64,000 nt of DNA, from positions 15,955,905-16,019,904 of the forward strand of contig CM028335.1 of assembly GCA_016647705.1 (NCBI GenBank), read 5' to 3'. Below are positions 22,533 through 32,704 of this stretch, in pieces (the stretch's first letter is position 1; every line of letters begins with the position of its first letter). The DNA is from Eucommia ulmoides. Taxonomy: Eukaryota; Streptophyta; Magnoliopsida; Garryales; Eucommiaceae. A program made the position numbers and the translations under genes. The notes under the pieces were generated by a model. That model saw only the letters and a program-made list of their open reading frames with translations, was not told where the DNA came from and searched no databases.

Positions 22533-23650
22533 TGTTGATGTCGGATTTTGGGCGACCTCAATGGTATGGTCTAGTTATTGTTGACGAATATCTTCTTCCT
22601 TGCCGGGATGAGGATGGAGAGACCCGGGATCAATCCATCTGATCTGAGATGGGCAGAGTTAGAGTGACCCGGGATGGATCTTGAGGGGTAAAGCAACCTG
22701 GGCGCCTTCTGATCCGTGGAGAGTTTTCTTATCCGTAGAGAGTCTTCTTACCGAAATGGGATGGGTCCGAGTAGGAATGAGCTCGGAAGCCCTTCGGTCT
22801 GAGAAGAGGTGGGTTTGAGTTGACATGAGCCATAATGCCTTCCGGTCTTCTGATTTGTGAAAGGTTGGGTCCGAGCTGGGTTGAGTTCGAGCTGGGATGG
22901 GAAACACCTTGACACCTGCATAAAGGACTTGTCGAGATAAACCCGGCGTATCCCCTCTGGCGTGAAAATCAACGCTTAGGGAAAAGATTTATAAATATGC
23001 TACCAAGAAGAGTAAGCAAATTTGGTGTACCTTTGGGCATTGGTATGCCCTCCTTTATATAGGCTATGGATTGATTAGTTTAAAGGTTTAATCAAGGATC
23101 AATGTCCTATCTCGGCGCGTGGCCAATGAGAGGGCGAATGGAGTGCTTAGTTTCGTGGGCCTGGGCTTTTTGGCCCTTTTGTTGAGGTCCATGGCTGAAG
23201 ATACTAGCAAATGGAGAAGTGGCCTAGCCCATGATCTGAGATGGGTAAGTCCTGCTACCTACAAGGTGAGAAGTTCTGTCCTCTGCCCTTTCCAGATAGC
23301 TGGACACGGGAAGGGGGAAGTTTGCTGCCTGCCCTTCAAGGATAGCTAGAGACTGGAAGGGGGTGCTTTGTTGAGGAGCTTGTGGAGTCAATTTTCAATA
23401 TGGGAAACACCGTTATGGAGAATGCCTAGATGGGATGGGAGGTTTTCCCATCCCGGAGGCAGATTGCCTGCTATTCCTGGGGAGTGTTGCTGGTGAGGCC
23501 TTTAGAATGATCGACATAGGCTTAAGGAATGCCTCTGCCCAGCACAATCTTCACACTTATTCTTTGATGGGAGTTGATATTGGTGGAGAATTGTAGACAC
23601 GTGGCGGTTTTCTGTTGGTTGTGTGGGAGTGCCCATTTTTACACTCATCA
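22533..23650 (-). repeat. 3' LTR of the first Tat element
   Basis: On the element strand it begins 'tgatgagtgtaaaaatgg' and ends 'cgacatcaaca'; on the plus strand it runs 'tgttgatgtcgg' to 'acactcatca'. A promoter fits: 'ctatataaagg' on the minus strand (complement of 23051-23061) lies about 590 bp into the LTR. It is flanked inside by the polypurine-like tract and outside by 'aaaat' (22528-22532), which would be half of the lost TSD. Confidence 0.85.
23053..23061 (-). promoter_or_regulatory. TATA box of the Tat LTR (sense promoter)
   Basis: The minus strand reads 'tatataaag' within 'gcctatataaaggagg'. It lies inside the LTR in the element's transcription direction, so it is the likely U3 promoter of pol. 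Compare the oppositely directed TATA at 24082. Confidence 0.6.
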
Positions 23651-24081
23651 GTTGCCCACCAAAACCTAGTGTTGAGAAGGAACTCAAAGCATAGGGGACT
23701 TTACTCTGAGCCTTTTTGGGAGTTATGGTACTTTTGTGGAGTGTTCGAGCCTTTTTTTTTTTTTTTAGCATAGAGAGGTGTTGTGTAGGGAACGGACCCT
23801 TTTCCAAGAAAGAGAACAAGTTGTCCTGAGATAGGAATAGTCGGCTTGGTAGGAGTAACGCTCGGCCGTTCAGGCTCGTGAAAAGCCCGTGCACACTATG
23901 CGCATGTCATGCGCATGCCCCACGTATATCCCATCAGGTCTGTACCACTTCAATGCTCTCTGAAACGCCGCCTGCCCAACTGACGGATAGAAGATATGTG
24001 TCCGTACAGTTCTGAGCAACACATTTTTCCTAGCGATTTTAACACCTGCCTTCGCGATGGTTCGGATGGACAAGGGCTCCC

Positions 24082-24089
24082 TATATAAA
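24082..24089 (+). promoter_or_regulatory. TATA box driving the antisense ORF
   Basis: A canonical 'tatataaa' within 'ccctatataaaagggc', 92 bp before the ATG at 24174. A start site some 30 bp downstream would give a short pyrimidine-rich leader. It points opposite to pol and lies outside the LTR, so it is a separate, internal promoter. Confidence 0.6.
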
Positions 24090-24173
24090 AGGGCTACCCC
24101 AACTTACTTTTTACACTTTTGCAATTTCTGGAGCAACCTTACCTTCCCGGTAGGTAACCCTTCTCTTCCCGTC

Positions 24174-25690
24174 ATGTCTTCTAATTTCTCATCCTCTTCT
24201 TCTTCTTCTTCTTCTTCTGGGTCTGCGTCGGGATCCTCTTCAGGGTTCCCACCAGGGTTTTCATCAAGGTCAGGAACAAGTTCAGGGTCTGCTACCCCTG
24301 AACAAGCATTGAATACATCCCCAATCCAACGGGATGATCTTGTTTTGGTACCTTCCCATTGCTTAGAGGAGCGGGTAGGTTCTTCGAGTGGCACTAGGAC
24401 TTTTGGTCGTCGCGATGGCGATCAGGGTGCTGGGCCTGTTGGTGTTATGTGGCGGCCAGGAAGTAGTTCTTTTTGGGTTTGGAGTCATCCGTTAAGAATT
24501 GGAAGCCATAATTCATTTTCATGGGAGGTTCTGATTGGGAGTTTAACCCATTAGAGGAGAAGGTTAATCCCCTCCCGAGAGAGTGGGGTGTTGTAGGTGA
24601 GGATAATTTTGTTTGTGAGTGAATTTTGGGTTTTGTAATCTTTTTGTAATTTGACTATTCTTCTAGGCTTCTCGTGTCCAATTCTAGAGAAAGTGAGCGA
24701 CAAGAGAGTACAACCCAACTTATCGATTCAACAACAAAAGAAGGTTATTTGGAAAACAAAGTTCAAAAACGTCGAGGAGCTATTGGAATCCACCTTGTAC
24801 GACTGCTATTTCTATCGCTCCTCAGGTCTGCCAGTACCAGAGATTGACCCAAAAATAAAGAACAGTAAAGTTTCTCTCATTCTCGACAATTTTCGAATAC
24901 TAAAGCTTTTTAGCGCTTTTTATTTTTTTCTTGTTTAACTGTCTTGGTACTCCTATGGTAGAGATGAACAAATCTGTGTTGAGAAGGGCACTTAAAGAGA
25001 AAGCTGCAAAAGAGGACGCTGAGAAGAGACAAGCTTCCCAACCCCAGGAGGGGGCTCCCTGGGAGAAGCTCTTGAGGGAGGAGAGATGACGATAGCACAG
25101 AGTTCTTTCTTTGAGGCTCTAGGATGGGTATAGGTGGAGTCGAGACGGTCGTCCAGGAGATAGCAGCCAAGAAGGGAGATTAAAGCCACGGCGAGAAGGG
25201 AGATGCCATTCTAGCCAGAGCAGGATCCCCCGTTCCCATCCGAGAAGAATGTTGCTGGAGGAATCAAGGATAAAGGGAAGAGGAAAATGGAAGAGGCTAG
25301 GGCTTAGAGCAGAAGAGAGCGAAGGCAGAGAAGATCATATTAGAGGTCCCTACGGAGAAAAGGGTAGCTTCTGACACCCCCAGCCTAATAAAGTTCCTGC
25401 CCCTATACTTTTTTTTTTCAGTTCCAGACACTGGCCTCTTCCAAGATCAGAGGATTCTAGACCATCCAGAGCTGCTATCAGACTTTGTCCATCTAATCAA
25501 TTCGCCCTATGATCAGGAACGAACGAAATTTGAGCCAAACGTGAAAATCACCATAGTGTTACAGAGGGATGCAATTTCAGTAAGGCTTTGGGACTCCATT
25601 TCAATCCCAAAATTCAATCCTGGAATATTCGAAGAATTTGTACTTTTTTTTTTGTTAGTGTTTCCTTTTGGTGTCCTTGCCCCCTTGCCT
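24174..25690 (+). pseudogene. Antisense ORF (aORF) of the first Tat element
   Basis: Encoded opposite to pol. It starts with a serine-rich N-terminus (about ten consecutive Ser, then Gly/Ser/Pro-rich) and a 'RDDLVLVPS' segment. After a frameshift near 24530 comes a conserved-looking 'PREWGVVGEDNFVCE', ending at a stop near 24620. Downstream frames give 'YSSRLLVSNSRESE', then 'WKTKFKNVEELLE' (about 24750-24790). Then 'MNKSVLRRALKEKAAKEDAE' (from about 24964) leads into a basic, charged stretch, and finally 'FQDQRILDHPELLSDFVHLI' (about 25440-25500) follows an intron-like T-rich segment. This pattern (Ser-rich start, central globular part, charged tail, likely introns) fits the uncharacterised ORF of Tat elements. 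It carries multiple stops and frameshifts and is surely inactive. Biochemical function unknown. Confidence 0.6.
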
Positions 25691-25749
25691 TGAAAGGGCC
25701 TTATTATAATGGGCTTTAGGACCCCACAATTGTAAATAAAATTTGAGTG

Positions 25750-27160
25750 AATGATGCCTGCCTTTTAATCTCTTCATTGTCTCTAAATTTCTGTATGTCC
25801 TTGGAGAATTGTCCCCTTTGGAGCAGTAATGGCTTCTTTTCCCGATGGAGGAGCTTGGCCCCTAGCTTGATCTCGAAAATTTTAGGATGGGAATGGATCT
25901 GATCTTGGCAGGTTGTCTAAGCATGGAATTGAGCTTCTACTTGGTAAACTATCTAAACTCATCTCGAAGATAGACCTGAGCCCCTGCTCGGTCATTTTCA
26001 AAGACTTAGATATTTTTGGCTATGATGTCCGTTTTTTGCTCTTTGCCTTAGTGAATTAGATGTCCTTTTTCAATTCTTCCCGATCTCAGTGGTACTCTGC
26101 TTTGGATAGATAATCCTTGTCACTTGGTTGTTTTATTCATTTTCCCCTTTTTCTCCCTGAGGCTTTATGCTAGTCGTTCCGTTATGAATAATTACACATG
26201 GCAACATCGTTCATAGTTTAGATGTGCTGAGGTCGGCATGAGATCTGATCCCGGTCCCTTATCTCTTCTCAGCATGCTTGTTAGAGGGAGAGTTGTTTAG
26301 GCCATATCTTTCTCGGTCACGGAACCTAGGTTCAACATGATCTCAGGTTGAGTATTTAAGTTAGTGTTTGTAATATTTGCATGAAAAATCCCAGTTCTTC
26401 CCTTCTAGGTTAACACACCTTCTCGGCCAAGTATCCGAGAAAAAAATATGTCTTCCCTTCCCAGAAAAGATATTGTTTTTTGCTAGTTTACCATATCATC
26501 TCTCTTATCATATCCATATTTTCCCTACCTTCCAGCTTAGCATCAGAGCATAGCTCGGGTGGTTGGTTTCTGTTGGAGGGTGGGTACTCGTATGGCTTCT
26601 GGCCCTCACAGTCACTAGGAGAGTAACCCTCGATCAGCCCCCTGTGGCCAGTCACAGGTGGGTTCTCCTTAGTAGGGTTCATCCTAGAGCCTTTTCGAGT
26701 TATCCCCATTTGCCTTTACAGGAGCAAATTCCATTTATGTTGCCTAAGCTCAGCTTGGCTGTCAGGGGTGAGATGTTTAGCTGTAGGTCCTTGACCCGAT
26801 CGATGTTCTGCCATCAGAAGATAATCGTAGTCAGTCCCCGAACACAAACTGTTGACCTATAGAGAGGGTCCGGTTACACCCTCGGCGTGATGCGCCGGGA
26901 TGGGATCGCTATTGGAGATCACCCTTGACGTGATGCATTGGGATACTATTTTTTCTTTGGAGAAAGGCTAGGGGTGGCATATATCTAGCTTTGCGTTTCA
27001 CTCAATGGTTGAATGGAGGGCTGTACATCCCCGTCTAAGGTGGGGTGGGAGGCTACTATTCTCCATCATTAGGAGAATGGGGAACAAATTGAATCAAACA
27101 CATCTCCTATTGATAAGTAGCTTCATTACAAACTTTAAAAAGAATTTTTTTAACAAGTTC
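25750..27160. other. Spacer between antisense ORF and pol of the first Tat element
   Basis: Moderately GC-rich, with no convincing frame on either strand. It includes a near-repeat 'caccctcggcgtgatgcgcc'/'acccttgacgtgatgcattg' (about 26876-26940), each followed by 'gggat'. It belongs to the element by position and composition. Confidence 0.5.
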
Positions 27161-27164
27161 ATCA

Positions 27165-30100
27165 GATCTTCCTCACTGGGATAGTAGTGTTTTAGATGCT
27201 CTACGTTCTAGGGAATATCTCAGAGGGACACTCTTTTTTGTTTTCAACTTATACGTGTTGGGGCAAGCAATATGAGTGACACGATATGGACCTTCTCAGG
27301 TTGGAGCTAACTTACTTGCGGTTTAATCCTTGGTGGCTAGGGTTACCTTTCGGAAGACCAAGTCACCAATGTCAAATGATTGAGGGCAGACCCTTCTGTC
27401 GTAATGTCTGGCCGCCGTTCGTTGATAAGCTGCTTGTCGAACATGGGCACGCTCCATCTTCTCTTCGAGAAGGACAAGATCAAGGGCCAAGGAAGTGTCA
27501 TTCTCTTCCGGGCTGAAGATTATTGTTGTTCGAGGAGAGGGCATGCCGATCTCGGTAAGGATTACGGCTTCAGATCTGAAGGTCATTGCAAAAAAAATTC
27601 CCCCGTGAGGGTCCTTTCCGTGGTGTGATATGCCCAGAGAACGGGACACATGTCCTCAACCCATCTTCCTTTCGATTTGTTCAGCCTAGTCTTGAGTTCA
27701 TGGAGAATGGTTCCATTGGTAACTTCCACTTGTCCGTTGGCTTGAAGATACCCTAGAGAAGCAAAGTGGGTCTGAATCCTCAACCCGATACAAAATTCCT
27801 CAAAGAGATCATTGTCAAATTGCTTTTCGTTGTTAGAGATAATAGCCTTGGGTATTCCGAAACGAAAAATACTATGCTTTCGTATACGAAGTCTATGATC
27901 ATTTCTTTCGAGATTTGTGTAAGGGGCTTAGTCTCTACCTATTTCATAAAATAGTCAATTGAAACAACGAGAAATTTTCTCTGCCGGTCGCTTGGGAGAA
28001 TGATCTGAGAAGGTCAATTCCCCATTGGGAAAAAGGCTAAGGACTCGTCATGGGGACGAGAATAGTTGGGGGGAGCTGGGGATGGAAAGCAAACCTTTGA
28101 CATTTATCGCATTTTTTCACAAATTCCAAGGAGTCTGTATGCATGTCTGGCCAGAAGTATCCATATCTGATGAGCTTGTGAACTAAGGACCTTTCTCTTG
28201 AGTAGTTACCATACACCCCTTCAGGAACTTTTCTCATTGCGTAATCAGCCTATTTGGGCCTCAAGCAATGAGAGTACGGTTGCGAGAAGGATCGTAGATA
28301 AAGCACCCCGTTGATGAGGGCATACTTTGTTTCCCTGTAGCACATCCGCCTGGCCTTTGCCCGGTCAGAGTGGAGCATTTCTGCTGGAGATAATCCCTTA
28401 TCGGGTCCATCTAGGTTGGTCCATTAGAAAGGGCACATATGGTGGACACCTGGTTGGAAACTGCTGTGCTCAGTCCCTCCAGATATTCGACGGGAATGCT
28501 TCTCTTCAGGGTGAATTCCACTGCGGAGGCCAAGTTGGCGAGAGTATCGGCATGCCTATTATCTTCTCGGGGAATTTATCTCACTTGGATATTTTTAAAA
28601 TTTCCAATAAATGTCTTCACTCTCCCGAGGTAAGCGGTCATGCTTGGATCCTTAGCCGCATACTCGCCATTGACTTGGTTGACAACAATTTGCGAGTCAC
28701 AATAGACTTGGAGATTCTTGGTGTTGAATTCGCTTACCAACTTGAGTTTGACAAGAAGGGATTCATATTCACCTTCATTGTTGGTGGCTCAGAACCCCCA
28801 ATTGAAGGACATATTCAATTTCTTCCCAGTCGGGGACTACCCGAACCATTCTAGCTCTGTAACCTCCAACGTTTAAGGAACCATCTGTGAAGAGCTGCCA
28901 CTAGTCTGGACCAAGATCGTCATTTGACTTGGGATGAGATGAGGTTCCTTTCGGGACTGGCGCTTCTACAAGGCTGGGATGAGTATCTGGCCTGGCAGGG
29001 TCATAGTCATTTAGGATAGGCTCTTCTGGGAAGGTCAGCTCAGCAATGAAATTAGCTAGGACTTGTCCCTTGATGGCTGTCCTGGGCCAGTAATTAATGT
29101 AGAATTGGCTGAGCTCGAGGCTGTATTTCATGAGCCGACCAAAAACATCTAGGGAGTAAAGAACTTGGCGTAAAAGTTGATCTATAAAAATAACAATTGT
29201 GTGCGCTTGAAAATACTCTCTCAATTTTGCTGATGCAATAGGAAGGGCATAAGCCAACTTCTCACATCGCTGGTACCTTGTTTCGGCATCAGTCAGCACT
29301 TTGCTCGAATAATATATGGGTCTCTAGACTCCCTCCTCTTCTTGGACAAGAGCCTTGTTGACTGCGGTATCTGAAGCAGTGATACACAAGAACAATTTAT
29401 CTTATCCTTGGGGGTACTAAGCAGCAGTACTAAGGAGAGGTAAGCTTTGAGTTCTTGGAAGGAGGCCTCATACTCCGTCGTCCACTCAGAGGTTTTATTT
29501 CCCTGCAAGATCTTGAAGAAAGGGAGGTACTTCTCCGAGGAGCGTGAAATAAAGCGATTGAGAGTAGCTAACCTCCCTCTGAGCATTTAGACTTTCTTCT
29601 TTGTCCGTAGAGAGGCCATCTCGAGAACGGCGCTGACCTGATTAGGGTTGGCATCAATGCCACATTGGGAAACCATATAGCCTAGGAATTTCCCTGTTGA
29701 GACCTCAAAAATACACTTGGTAGGGTTAAACGTCATGCGATAAGCTCGAAGTTTATCAAAGCAATTCCGGAGATGGACAACATAGTTAGACGCTTTGATG
29801 CTCTTTACGAGCATGTAATTCATGCAAACCTCCATTGTTGATCTAATCTCCTCATTGAATATTTTATTCACGAGCCTTTGATAGGTTGCCCCGGCATTAC
29901 GGAGGCCAAACGGCATAACCTTACAGCAGTACGTGCCTCTATCTGTGATGAATGAGGTATTACCCATATTAGGAGAAAACATGAGGATCTGATTATATCC
30001 GACATAAGCATCAAGGAAACTTAAGAGCTTGGTGAGGCATCTATGACCAAATCTATTCTCGGCAAAGGAAAGAAATCCTTGGGGCAAGCCTTGTTGAGGT

Positions 30101-30930
30101 CCTTGAAATCCACGCAAAGACGTTGCTTGTTTTCGGCCTTGAGAACAAAACCAATGTTGGAGAGCCAATCTGGGAACTCAACTTCTTCCACCATGGCTGA
30201 TTTCATCAATTTTACTATTTCTTGCTCAATGGATTTTTGGGGTTCTGGGTAAAATTTTCTTCTTTTCTGCCTTACGGGGGGGATGGTGAGGATCAGTGTG
30301 AAGATGATGCATGGCTATATTTGGATCGATCCCAGGAAATTTATTGTGAGACTAAGCGAACACATCGTAGTTCTTCCTGAGGATATCAATGAGCTCTTCT
30401 CGTCATGCCGCGCTGAGCTTATCGCCTATCCGGATAATCATTTCCTCAATGGTGGGATGAATGGGTATCTCCATCAGGTCTTCATGAGGCCAAGGATGAG
30501 ATTTCTCATCTTGGGGATCGTCAATCGACACGGTTCTGGGATCAGACAGAGCCATGAGCTCGACCTCGCTGTTCTTGGTCCCGACCGCTGATTGCTATTT
30601 CCTCTTCTCAAGTGCTCTCTTGGCACACGATCTGGCCATTTCTTGAACTCCACATATTTTTCCAACTCCTCTCTCTATAGGGAACTTTATTAATTGGTGG
30701 TAGTGAGAAGCCACGACCTTTAGAGCAACTAGAGTCGGTTATCCAATGATGGTATTATATGAAGATGGTCGGTTCATAATGAAGAATTTGGCCCAAACTA
30801 TGGTCGAGGCAGGCGTAGCACCGATTGTGACGGAAAGGGAGATATATCAAATGGAACTCACAACATTCTTGCCGAAACCGACAAAGGGAGAGGTAGTAGG
30901 TCATAGGCAACCAAAAATAAAATCCTACTC
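27165..30930 (-). pseudogene. pol: Tat-lineage pol (protease C-part, RT, RNase H, integrase), broken
   Basis: On the minus strand, from high to low coordinates. The protease C-terminal half ('PASTIVWAKFFIMNRPSSYN', about 30800-30740) is followed by a linker. RT starts near 30210 ('EEVEFPDWLSNIGFVLKAEN', 'RLCVDFKDLNKACPKDFFPL'). It continues with 'FLDAYVGYNQI', 'TSFITDRGTYCCKVMPFGLR' and 'NAGATYQRLVNKIF' to about 29590. The catalytic box reads 'VCMNYMLVKS' (complement of about 29805-29834) where active enzymes have two Asp, so both are lost. RNase H follows (29586-28880, including 'VLTDAETRYQR'-type sequence). The integrase has a zinc-finger end 'VKKCDKCQRFAFHP' (28100s) and 'LQANGQVEVTNGTILHELKT' with the catalytic Glu (27750-27690). 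It ends near 27170 ('PLRYSLERRASK'). At least five frame breaks and several stops are present. Confidence 0.9.
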
Positions 30931-31291
30931 CTAAATATGAAATGTAGTAGTGTGAGTAGGTATCATTTCCACAGAGAGTGCCTAGCCTAAATCTGTGCTA
31001 TGTGAACAAAGAGGTTTTTTATTTATTTATTTATTATAGGATAGTTAAACTAATAAAATCAATAAGAAAAATAATTATGAACTTAATATCGAAATTCAAT
31101 CAGAAAACACACCTTGGTCTAAGTCAACATCTACCTTCGGAATTTTATAATTGTTCATCGATCCAAGAATAAATCAATTCACACATTGAATATTCACCGT
31201 TGGAATTATTTTCCTATCTCCCCTTACTTGTAGTTAATTAGAAAACAAGCGATCTAATTAACCCTAACTACTAAACAACCTCAGACAAGCG
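30931..31291. other. Unidentified fragment between Tat element and TIR element
   Basis: Contains 'tgtgagtaggtatcatttcc'-'acagagagtg' (30951-30980). This resembles the 'gtatccacagggatt' region near LTR ends in this window (for example 62230-62250), so it may be an LTR remnant. It also has a TTTA-rich run (31016-31035). No coding potential. It abuts the truncated 5' side of the Tat element and probably marks the event that removed its gag and 5' LTR. Confidence 0.3.
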
Positions 31292-32379
31292 CTAACGGCA
31301 TGTTTGGTTGGATGGAATGGAATGAGGGTAGAATGGAATGGAAGAAGTAATGGAATGGGATAAGGAATGGAATGAAATTGTGAATGGAATCACTATTCCA
31401 TTCTTTTGTTTGGTTGGTATGGAATGAAAGAAAGAATGGAATAGTGAAATATAGTAAAATTTCCATTTTGCCCTTATAAAATTATTATTCCATTCTCTTT
31501 TTGGTTGGTTATAATAAAATTTTATTATATTTCACTATTCTATTCCTTTTCTCATTTTATTATATTTCGCTATTCAACTCAATTTTAAGTTTTTGTTCTC
31601 TAATTTCTATTTTTTTTCTCAATTTTCAGTTTCTATTCTTTAATTTCTGTTTTTGTTCTCAATTTTCAGTTTCCTTTTCCAATTTTTCGTTATCTAATTT
31701 TCTATTTTTTGTTCTCAATTTTCAGTTTATGTTCTCAATTTTTTATTTTTTTTCCTCAATTTTCTGCTTTTATTCTCAATTTTCGGTTTTCGTTCACAAT
31801 TTTCTATTATCTAATTTTATGTTTTTGTTCTCAATTTTCTGTTTCTATTCTCTAATTTTATGTTTTTATTCTTAATTTTCAGTTTTCATTCTCAATTTTC
31901 TGTTCTCTAATTTTATATTTTTGTTCTCAATTTTTAGGTTATGTTCTCAATTTCTTGTTCTCTAATTTTCTGTTTTTGTTCCCAATTTTCGGTTTATGTT
32001 CTCAATTTTCTGTTTCTATTCTCAATTTTCAGTTTCTGTTCTCAATTTTCTAGTTCTGTTCTCAATTTTTTGTTCTCAATTTTCTATTTCTATTCTCAAC
32101 TTTTTGTTCTCTAATTTCAATTTATATTCTCTAATTTCTATTTTTGTTCTCAATTTTCAAGGGCTTAATTACAAGGGCTATCATGTAATTTAAGGTATTG
32201 ATTCCATTGGATTGGAATTCCATTCCACCCCATCTCAAATGGAATCCTATTCCATCCAATTTCATTCCAATGGAATCATGAAAGTGATTCCATTGGAGAA
32301 CCAAACAACGAAATAGGAATCGAGGGCAGAATGCGATTCCATTCCGCCCTTGATTCCATCCAACCAAACATGCCGTTAG
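31292..32379. mobile_element. TIR element (~1.09 kb) filled with a T-rich minisatellite
   Basis: Near-perfect terminal inverted repeats: left 'ctaacggcatgtttggttgg' continuing 'atggaat'; the right end, read inwards, is the same. Sub-terminal regions on both sides are dense in 'tggaat'/'attcca' words. No transposase. The 'GGCATGTTTGGTTGG' end is a common start of plant MITEs of Tourist/PIF-Harbinger or related type, and the TAA/TTA beside it could be the 3-bp target site. I could not read an unambiguous TSD, so the superfamily is not settled. Confidence 0.7.
31560..32165 (+). repeat. Irregular minisatellite, 'ttctcaattttc' core
   Basis: About 600 bp made almost entirely of the plus-strand core 'gttctcaattttc' followed by 'agttt', 'tgttt' or 'tattt' and short variants, recurring roughly every 20-45 bases. 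Purines are rare on this strand, so open frames here (31501-31875, 31996-32193) are Phe/Ser/Leu repeats with no meaning as proteins. The array lies wholly inside the TIR element. Confidence 0.85.
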
Positions 32380-32704
32380 GGACACGTGACTATAGGTTCG
32401 GTCCTCCACTGGGCCTAGTGGGTAGATATATTTGGGCTATTGCTGGGCTATGTGGAACAATAAATATGGCTTGATTGTTTTTTAGATTGATTGTGCATTC
32501 ACATTTATGATTAGAGTGATTTTTTGGTGTCCAAAAGTCCAATGCTTAGTAAGTTTATTTTCACCTTTTCTTTTATTTTATAAAAATTCTAATTCAAAAA
32601 TTAGGTTATTTTTATGATACGAATACCTCTATTTTTTTTTAATAATAAATATTAATCAACACAAAAAATATTCATTATCTCATCACAACCACAATAAATA
32701 TTCT

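Larger units (their letters stand above)
22533..30930 (-). mobile_element. Tat-lineage Ty3/gypsy element, 5'-truncated, with antisense gene
   Basis: Read on the minus strand: broken pol (30930 to 27165), a 1.4-kb spacer, a gene on the opposite strand (24174-25690), a polypurine-like tract ('ttttggtgggcaac', complement of 23651-23664) and the 3' LTR (22533-23650). Gene order, pol sequence and an antisense ORF between pol and the 3' LTR identify the Tat lineage of plant gypsy elements (Grande/Retand-like), where such extra ORFs are known. Gag, the 5' half of protease and the 5' LTR are missing; the break at about 30930 abuts unrelated DNA. No TSD can be read because one end is lost. Confidence 0.9.

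Noticed and set aside
27286-28854. Plus-strand open frames of 60-175 codons over 27.3-28.9 kb
   Set aside because: They lie opposite the minus-strand pol of the Tat element and match no family; they are shadows of that coding sequence.
31501-32193. Two Phe/Ser/Leu-rich open frames that look like multi-pass membrane proteins
   Set aside because: They are translations of the T-rich minisatellite.
31284-32388. 8-bp TSD for the minisatellite-bearing TIR element ('gacaagcg' versus 'gacacgtg')
   Set aside because: Two mismatches and a one-base offset from the terminal repeat; not good enough to claim.
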